NCBI GenBank assembly: GCA_027924645.1
Contig: BSBN01000140.1
Location: forward strand, 6,268,501 to 6,332,500
Length of the DNA stretch: 64,000 bases
Direction: 5' to 3'
Source of the DNA: Cunninghamia lanceolata
Lineage: Eukaryota; Streptophyta; Pinopsida; Cupressales; Cupressaceae
Positions 57,011 through 64,000 of the stretch are shown here, in pieces. A program made the position numbers and the translations under genes. How positions within the stretch are numbered: the first letter of the stretch is position 1; each line of letters begins with the position of its first letter. The notes below the pieces were generated by a model. It did no database searches. It was not told where the DNA came from and was given only the letters and a program-made list of their open reading frames with translations.

Positions 57011-58386
57011 TGATGCAGAGGCATCCACACTAAAACATTAACACATAGCATGGATGTCTGCAGCCCATCATCATCATCATCATCATCATCATATTTGACT
57101 TAACACAGTCAACATCATCATATTCGTTTATCGACAGCATCATCATGTTCAACCAGCGCGAACATCCTCCTGACGTCCACTGTTCACTTCAGCGACAACT
57201 TCCGTCTTCACTATTTTCAACATCATGATATTCAACATCATGATAATTGATAGGATAAAGAACATCTGGTTCCTTCCATTTATCCTGATGATGACGATCC
57301 TTAACTCCTCGCACCATCCCCTCGATGCTTGCGTCACCCCGATATCCTGATGACGTATATCCTAATGACGATGACGTCACTGGCAGCTCCTCAATATCCT
57401 GCTGCTCCGAAATATCCTGATGACGTATATCCTGATGATGATGATGTCATATCCTGCTGTTGGCCAAACTTAGTTTTTTTTCGGCCCGCGATCAACCCGA
57501 TCTTCTTCCTTACGCCGATACGCTCCTTCTCGGCAACTCCTGATGATGATCACCCTGACGCACATTCACTTCATGCACTCAACTGCATCATGCTCATCTT
57601 CACTTATCCGGATGACAATGCCCGAAGCAACTGCAGGATATTTGCAGAAATATCCTGATGATGCCGTTTTAACGAATTTTCAACCTTAGCGAAATTTCAC
57701 TTCGCCGATCCTCCAGGGACGACCCGATCCACTCTCAGGGTGATCTTCCAACTCAAACTTATCAGCTCGACCTAGCACATACCCATGCTAGGGTCTTCAA
57801 CACCTCTCGACGGTGATCCTGCACACCTGCATGCAAACAAAAAACAAACTAACTCCTAACCTACTGTACATAACCATTCCACCGATCAGACGAATCAACT
57901 GGTGGAATGGATCAGCGAATCCATACAGCCACCAAACCAGCAAATCGATCAAGCAATGGAATTCAACAGAGGATGAACACAAACAGGATCACTTTATTTG
58001 ATTTCAAAAGATGCAAATACAATGATCAATCTCTCTCTCAGTCTCACTCTCTGCAACCTAGCTCGATCGATGATATCTCTATCTATATCCAATATCAACC
58101 AATCCTCATGCTTAAATAGATTTTCCTACGAGTACTACTGACCCGACTCCAAGCGGCTGGGAAATCTCTCCAGGCGGCTGGGAGATCCAACCGAACCCCA
58201 CAGCATGACAGCTATCTAACAAACTGGCTAAAAATAGTAAAAGCATGGTCAGCATGATCTTATCATGATCAGCATGACCTTATTACATGCATTTGGTCTT
58301 ATCAGACCTTCTTGAAAACATAAACAAGACTCAAACTAACTAACTGCCTCATGAAGGCCAGCTGTCAGGTAGGTGCTCCTGCACCA
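57011..58386 (-). repeat. 5' LTR of gag-protease element 2 (1376 bp)
   Basis: Same termini as the 3' LTR. TGACGTCA at 57372-57379; the second palindrome has become TGATGTCA (57442-57449). (ATC)n at about 57065-57092. An apparent ORF 58351-58560 that crosses its edge is an artefact of the junction. Confidence 0.92.
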
Positions 58387-58391
58387 GGGAC

Positions 58392-58990
58392 CTTCGGGTT
58401 AGCAGGAGATTGTGTAGCCACAGGCTGTAGGGTAGGTGCAGGTACCAGTACAATAGGTGGCACAGTAGAGACAGATGTCACCACCACAATAGGTGGCACA
58501 ACAATAGGTGCAGGGATAGGGATAGGGACAGGGACAGGGAGGGCAGGCTCCATAGCCTGACTTACAACAGTAGGCCATTGGTGCATTACAGGGTTAGATT
58601 AGGCAGTTGAGGGCCCACCTGAGAGCAGCAGAGTCTCAGAGAGAGGAAGATGCAAGATAGATATCAGAGATCTTTAAAGAGTGGGACTCAGCCTTGGCAA
58701 GTGTGTGGGTGATCAGAGTGAAGAGAGATGCAACATTGGAAGCCCTAGGTATAGATAGTACTTCGATCTTTTTGGTTGTACAGGTGCAGTAGGCACAGAC
58801 ACAGCTAGCCTAGGTACAGGGTGAGCTTGCTAGATCGTAGGCTCAGACTCAGTACTACAGAGGGTTATATCCAGGGTAGTGTTGGTGGACCAGCATACAC
58901 CTAGTTATAGGAGTCAGTCTATGGCATCAATGAGAGGCCCCCAGTAGTCAGGGGGTGACAGAGGAAAGGGCAGTGCAAGGAGAAGTGCTC
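58392..58990 (+). pseudogene. PMD gene, C-terminal segment
   Basis: After the second GGGAC the PMD reading resumes. It is a low-complexity region in which one frame gives Gly/Thr-rich and another Gln/Val/Pro-rich sequence. The second has many TAG codons that may have been CAG, as in V-P-V-Q-x-V-A-Q. It then gives A-E-S-Q-R-E-E-D-A-R-x-I-S-E-I-F-K-E-W-D near 58627-58690, a helical tail. Frame and end are uncertain. The downstream T-rich sequence (59000-59050) may be its 3' untranslated part. Confidence 0.45.
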
Positions 58991-61019
58991 CACGGTAGTA
59001 GGGTTAGCCAATTTTTTTGACACTTGTATCATTTTTTTGTCTTGATGTACACATTTTTTTATGGCTAAGATAACCTGCTATGTATTATTTTGCCCTGAGA
59101 CATGTATCGTTATCTTTTTGTACTTTGTATACATTTCATGACATGACTTTGAGAGATGAACATATATTTTGATATATTGTACATTTGGATATGTTTTATG
59201 TTTATATGATGATGCAGTTATTGATGTTCTACATGCACATGTTCTATGTTTATATGTTATGGATACAATCTATCTTATGATGCTTTGTATATGTGATGCA
59301 TTTGATATGCAAATGCAAATGTGAAATGTTATTGATATGATTATGCAGCTCTATATGTATTTGTCTATGTTTTTTATTTTTGATTTGATATGTGGATGCA
59401 AATGTATGTGGATGACCTAATGCACTTAAAATGATTTAATCATGTGAATGACTATCTCATGTGATATGATATGTTACCTATGCTATGTTTTTTATATGTC
59501 CAAATATACTCGATCAACATAGAGATGATATAGATAGGCAGAAGAAAAAGGGATGAAAGAAATACAAGATTTCATTTGATACTCTACAGAATTTTCTTAT
59601 TGTATGGTTGATATGGATTTCTGGATATGGGATGGATGTGGATACTTTGCCATCATTAGAGCACAAGTGTTTTGCTTTCATCATTGGGCACTTTTTATTT
59701 CTTTTCTCTTTTTGAAATGTTGTAAGAAAATACAAGCATCTAGGTATAATTAAACCGAGATGACCTAAATATTCCTTACATAAATTTTGATGTAGCAAGT
59801 TGATACAAGCATCTAGTCAAACTTGAATCTCGATGACCTGAGTACTTCTTACATTTCAACAGATAAGGATTGCCCCTTTTCATGTTCAGACCTCTGAAGT
59901 CCTCGATGATCTTTTACTGATCATATCATTAGACAAAAGTTGTCACATTACTAAAGTTTGATCCACAAACAACAGACAAAGAAAAAGATTATGCCCCCAT
60001 CATAGCATCTCTATCTTTTAGCATCCTTGAGTAGTATAGGAAGACATAATGAAAAAAATCCAAGATTCTTTAAGTTAACCTATTCACAAAACATTCTTGC
60101 ATTAGATATGTCTTTTTGCCATAATTGATATAGAATTAGTCTGAGTGTTTCAGTATACGTTTGTACTTTCCTTTAGACAGGTTGATGTTCTGTGCCCAGA
60201 TTTTGTTTTTATGAAGCTTGCTTTGCTATGTGCACTTGTCTAGTGAAAGGTATCACAATCCTTATTGCTATCCTCTTAGAACATGTGGCATTTAAGAATC
60301 CAAATCTGTAACCAGGTCAAGGAGTTGCCCCCAGTTTAGACAAAGGATCAAATTATTATGGGTGATATGACAAACAGACATGGAGAGATAGACCGAAGGG
60401 ACTGACCTAGTGCCTCAGAGGCTCATTGCTAAATGGCCTTGCCTACATGACGACGCAGAGGCAATGTAGTTTGGGGTGAACCTAATGGACCTAGGGCCTA
60501 GGCGATGGCCAAGATGCAAAAATGGTCATGGATAGCAGGACAGACGACACTTGATGGAATGGATAGGAAAGAAGGGGAGTGGAGCCTTGGGGGCACATTG
60601 AGAATGGCCTTGCCTACGTGATAACTCAGAGGCGACGTAGTTCGACAATGGTTCAAAGAACTGGTTCAAGATAAACAATATGATGGACACAAGATAAATG
60701 AGGTCACAATAGACAGAGTAAGCAGTTTGTCGTAGATAGCGCATGTTTACCAGGTTTTCACCACTTGCTTTTATTTGCACGAAAGCTAAAAGTACACATG
60801 ATGCCTGTTTGCCAAGTTTTCATCATGGTATCTATCCAATGTTCCTGTTTTCCAGGTTTTCACTAGGGGATGATTTTCTTTTGTTATTTTCCATTTTTTT
60901 GATTTTTTTGTTTGTTTTTTTATCACTTTTTTAATTTTTTTTTTTAATTTTTAAGAAATCCCTTGCATTGGGGTTTTAGGTGTAGAACTTGAGAAGATGC
61001 ATGTTGTTGATAGGATCAT
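58991..61019. other. Tat-element 3' non-coding region between PMD gene and pol
   Basis: No gene. It holds a diverged 73-bp tandem duplication (copies from 59731 and 59804, TACAAGCATCTAG...CTTACAT) and a 171-bp-spaced direct repeat (AATGGCCTTGCCTACRTGA at 60432 and 60603). Three minus-strand copies of a GTGAAAACCTGG-type motif lie at 60740-60860, with a T-rich tract at 60885-60955. The minus-strand sequence at 60735-60960 is homologous to 27217-27390 and 34935-35155 of the non-autonomous compound. Confidence 0.7.
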
Positions 61020-61860
61020 CAAATAGTTTGCCTTCAGATGTAGCCAATTAATATCCTCCTGACCCATAGGCTGCAATGATGACATAGGGACTGAGCCAGT
61101 TGGGTTCAAACTTGCCTTTCTTCTGTCGATCTTGCTAATTTCTAGGATTTTCTCTGAGGACTAGATCACCCACTTGGAAGACTTGAGGCTTTACTCCATG
61201 GTTATAACTTCTGGACATTTGTTGTTGATAAGATTTTAGGTGGTTAAAGGCTTGTTGCCTTCTCTCTTCAAGCAACTCTAACTCTTGAAGTCTGGACACT
61301 CGGTACTCTTCATCAGATATGAGACCTTTTAAAGAAACTCGCAAGGATGGGATCTCAACTTCAATGGGCAAGATATCTTCAAATCTATAGACTAGGGAGT
61401 ATGGTGTTGCACCTGTGGATGTGCAGATACTTATATGATAGGCCCACAGTGCTGGATTTAACTGGATATGCCAATCATGGCTGGCATCATTGACAGTCTT
61501 TTTTAGAATTTTCAAGATAGTTTTATTTGATGCCTCCACCTAGCCATTATTTTGGGGGGTAATAGGGGGTAGAAAAGCGGTGCTAGATATGGAATTTGTT
61601 GCATAGTTCCCTAACATCTTGATTTTTGAAAGGTCGTCCATTATCTGTGATAATGGATGAAGGGATACCATAGCGACAAATGAGATAGTTCAAGATAAAG
61701 GAGGCAATCTGCTTGCCTGTGATATTGGCTAAGGGCACGGCTTCAATCCACTTCATAAAGTACTCGGTGGTGGTGATTATGAATTTATGGCCGCTAGATG
61801 AAGGAGGGTGAATCTTGCCCACTAAGTCAAGTCCCCACTTACAGAAGGGCCAAGGAGTTG
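61020..61860 (-). pseudogene. Tat-lineage integrase
   Basis: Minus strand. Core with W-G-L-D-L-V-G-K near 61830 (first D), I-I-T-D-N-G-R-P-F near 61630 (second D), then H-R-F-S-T-P-Y-Y-P and, after a frame change, N-N-G-*-V-E-A-S-N-K-T (E near 61535; TAG in place of Gln). The C-terminal part 61539-61135 (P-Y-S-L-V-Y, L-P-I-E-V-E-I-P, F-Q-V-G-D-L-V-L-R) is open. No chromodomain is seen, as expected for Tat. Confidence 0.85.
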
Positions 61861-62460
61861 TTAATGGTTGTAGCTCCTATGCTGGTGCATGTATCAGGTT
61901 CCCATGGATTTGGAACTTCTTTCACTTCTTTACAAAATGGTAGGAATCTTGTTCCATGGTTGGCTAGTAGTATCCCATGCGTATGAGTTTCTTGGTTAGG
62001 GTAGGGTCACTAGAGTGGATCCCACATATACCGTCATGTACTTCATTCAGGGTGGTTTGTTATTCCTCCCTATCGAGACATCTAAGGAGAGTACCATCGA
62101 GACCTCTGTGATATAGGGTATTGGTGACAATGGCATACCGGGATGCCTGACAGATGAAGGTTTCTTTTTGGTTACTGGAGAGATCAGGTGGGAGGGTATT
62201 CTCTTTAAGATAGGCAAATATTTTTCCATAGAGGGGGGAATCAATTTTGACAATGTGGCAAATGATATGGGATTTAGGGGTGTCATATGCAGGACATGAC
62301 ACTGGCTCTACCAAGAACTTGTAACATGATTGATTATCTAGAATATCAAGGAGAGATGCAATCATGGCCATGGCATCTACAGCTTTGTTATCAATCCTTG
62401 GTATCTGCTCAAAAGAGATATGGACAAAGTATTCTTTGAAGTCATCTACCATCTATTTGT
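61861..62460 (-). pseudogene. Tat-lineage linker and integrase N-terminal region
   Basis: Minus strand 62452-62060: F-E-Q-I-P-R-I-D-N-K-A-V-D-A-M-A ends the second RNase H, and Y-H-R-G-L-D-G-T-L-L-R-C-L begins the integrase region. After a TAG at 62060, an H-D-G-I-C-G-I-H-S finger remnant follows. The TAG probably replaces Gln or Glu. Confidence 0.75.
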
Positions 62461-62509
62461 AAGGGATTAATTTCTCATCTTTTGTCTGGTAGTCATCATT
62501 TACTTGGTT

Positions 62510-62725
62510 TATGACCAGCTATGAATCACCATACACCTGAAGTTCTTTGATATTCCATTCCATTGCTAGCTTGATGCCAATGACAAGGTTCTCATACTTA
62601 GCCACGTTGTTAGTGCAGGGAAAGAGTAATCTGTATGATTTAGGAATGGTGTCACCACTAGGTGTGATTAACAAGATACATGCTCCCGATCCATGCTGAG
62701 TGTATGATCCATCGAAGTACATTTT
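62510..62725 (-). pseudogene. Second (archaeal-type) RNase H of Tat lineage
   Basis: Minus strand: Y-F-D-G-S-Y-T-Q-H-G-S-G-A-C-I-L-L near 62720, then N-N-V-A-K-Y-E-N-L-V-I-G-I-K-L-A and Q-V-Y-G-D-S near 62520. F-D-G-S, the E of K-Y-E and the D of Y-G-D-S are the catalytic acids of this RNase H type. A second RNase H after the retroviral-type one marks the Tat lineage. Stops flank it on both sides. Confidence 0.85.
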
Positions 62726-64000
62726 CTAGGTTGTGGTTATGTGAAAGATAAATTCATCTAGAAATTCAAAGCTCAAAGAGTTGTCATCTATTTGAGGTGC
62801 ATATGCCAGTTGGTCTACAAGTACTTGGCCTTTTATTGCTCTCCTGTCTACATATTCAATGTCAAATTCACTGAGAAGCTTGACCCATTTGGACAATCTG
62901 CGTGTAAGGGCTGCTTTGTTGAGTAAATACTTGAGTGGATCAATCTTTGCTACTAGTTTGACTGAATGTGACATGTAATGTCTCCATTTTTGTGAGGCAA
63001 AGACCACAGTGAGACATGCTCTTTCAATGGGTGTGTGTTGTAGTTCATATCCAACAAGTGTTCAACTGATATAGTAGATTGCTTGTTCTTTCCCTTCATA
63101 ATTTTGTTCTATGAGTAGAGCTCCTAGAGCTGTTGGTGTGGCCGAGATATACAGCAACAAAGGTTTACCCTGAATTAGTGGCATCAATACAGGAGGCTTC
63201 ATTAGATATTCTTTTAACTGCTGAAATGCTTGCTCACATGAATCATTCCATTTGAAAGGGACATTCTTATGTAGGAGGTGGGAAAATGGGTGGTACTTGT
63301 CTGCCAATTGAGAAATGAACCTTCTAATAGATTGTAGTTTTCCTTGTAGGGACCTTAGCTGAGTGAGATTCTTAGGAGGCGACATTTCCATGATGGCCTT
63401 TACTTTAGCTAGGTCAAATTTGATTCCATTGGTGGACACTATGTATCCAAGTAACTTACCTGAGGTAACTCCAAACATGCACTTGTTCAGATTGAGACTC
63501 ACATTAAACTATTCCAGTCTTTTAAAGATTTTGTCTAGTACTGCTAGGTGTCCTTCTCTTGTGAGTGATTTTTCTAGGATGTCATCGACATAATCTTCCA
63601 TTATAGTGTGCATCATGTCATGGAAGATTGTAGTCATAGCTCTCTGATATGTTGCACCAGGATTTTTCAAACCAAATGGCATGACACACCAACAATAGGT
63701 GCCCCAAGGACACATGAATGCAGTCTTGTGTCAGTCTTTAGGTACAATTTTTATCTAGTTGTATCTAGAAAAACCATCCATTAGTGACAACATGGTGTGC
63801 CCTGCCCTGAGATGTACAATAATGTCAATGTTTGGTAGGGGAAATCATCTTTCAGACACTCTTTGTTCAGGTCTTTGAAGTCATTACATATTCAGACTCT
63901 GCCATCTGGTTTGGCAACTAGTACTATGTTTGAAATCCACTCAAAATAGTCTATTGGTCTAATGATTCTGACATCTAACAATTTCTTTAGCTCTTCTTTC
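62726..64000 (-). pseudogene. Tat-lineage reverse transcriptase and first RNase H (5' end outside window)
   Basis: Minus strand, from the window edge: S-N-I-V-L-V-A-K-P-D-G-R-V, D-F-K-D-L-N-K, M-P-F-G-L-K-N-P-G-A-T-Y, and the catalytic Y-V-D-D at 63581-63592. Thumb/connection K-L-L-G-Y-I-V-S and L-Q-G-K-L-Q-S-I-R-R-F-I-S follow. The RNase H has L-Y-I-S-A-T near 63150 and Q-K-W-R-H-Y near 62990. Stops at 63509, 63062 and 62726 and others. The A-L-L-I-E-Q and R-L-S-K-W region is typical of Tat/Athila pol. Confidence 0.88.

Larger units (their letters stand above)
53365..58386 (-). mobile_element. Gag-protease-only LTR element 2 (TR-GAG-like, minus strand)
   Basis: 5,022 bp on the minus strand: 5' LTR 58386-57011, PBS, gag, protease, spacer, PPT, 3' LTR 54742-53365. 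A perfect GGGAC target duplication lies at 53360-53364 and 58387-58391. There is no RT, RNase H or integrase. It shares gag, protease, LTR termini and PPT junction with element 1, but its LTRs are shorter and otherwise mostly different. Confidence 0.92.
44650..64000 (-). mobile_element. Tat-lineage gypsy element carrying an antisense PMD gene (5' part outside window)
   Basis: On the minus strand: pol (64000 to about 61020), long 3' non-coding region, antisense PMD gene, polypurine tract (45686-45698), 3' LTR (45685 to 44650). The left flank ATAAC (44645-44649) is the predicted target duplication. The copia frame at 44649 is intact up to this point, which fits a clean insertion. Two gag-protease elements (47708-53037, 53365-58386) sit inside it. 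Without them about 9 kb of this element is in the window. The 5' LTR, gag and start of pol are not visible. Confidence 0.75.

Noticed and set aside
54263..58119. Identical 70-codon frames at 54263-54475 and 57907-58119
   Set aside because: They are the same part of the two LTRs of element 2 and lie antisense to its transcript.
58351..58560. Gly/Thr-rich ORF across 58386
   Set aside because: Its start is in the LTR of element 2 and its end in the PMD remnant; an artefact of the insertion junction.

Overview
The window is plant nuclear repeat DNA. Every recognisable coding remnant is of plant LTR-retrotransposon type: a Ty3/gypsy chromovirus with chromodomain, Ty1/copia pol, Tat-lineage gypsy pol with a second RNase H, gag-protease-only elements, and a plant mobile domain (PMD) gene. 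I see no single-copy host gene, rRNA or tRNA. The low GC, depth of nesting and heavy nonsense decay suggest a plant with a very large genome. A conifer or other gymnosperm would fit, but this is an impression and not shown by the sequence.

Layout. (1) 1-38979 (+) is a compound of a Tat-like non-autonomous family: LTR1 (truncated by the window edge), internal-1, LTR2 (29315-29961), internal-2, LTR3 (37482-38327) and an LTR4 fragment (38328-38979). Internal-1 is split by two complete elements with perfect 5-bp target duplications: a 13.2-kb chromovirus with ~3.95-kb LTRs (5726-18943, TSD ATCCA) and a 7.0-kb copia element (19536-26562, TSD CAACC). (2) 38980-40866 is the 3' part of an older + strand copia-like element. 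(3) 40867-44649 is the 3' half of a minus-strand copia element inserted into it. (4) 44650 to the window end is a minus-strand Tat-lineage element (3' LTR 44650-45685; RT, RNase H, second RNase H and integrase at 61020-64000). It carries, antisense to its own pol, a broken PMD gene with its own TATA box. That gene is interrupted by two gag-protease-only elements on opposite strands (47708-53037 + and 53365-58386 -).

Inferred order of events: oldest are the + copia remnant (38980-40866) and the Tat-like compound, then the minus copia, then the Tat/PMD element inside it, then the two gag-protease elements. The chromovirus and the copia element entered internal-1 independently.

The observation I rate highest is a small ORF between the primer-binding site and gag of the chromovirus (9782-10210). 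It begins Met-Ala and follows the histone H3 tail in register (10 of 14 residues, including the A-R-K-S around H3 K9), and it ends in an acidic, SUMO-interaction-like segment. The same element encodes a chromodomain at the end of its integrase. Other points of interest are the antisense PMD cargo, the gag-protease-only pair with a shared PPT/LTR junction, a 3'-tail motif shared by the pol-less compound and the autonomous Tat element, and nonsense decay in the chromovirus that C-to-T changes alone could explain.
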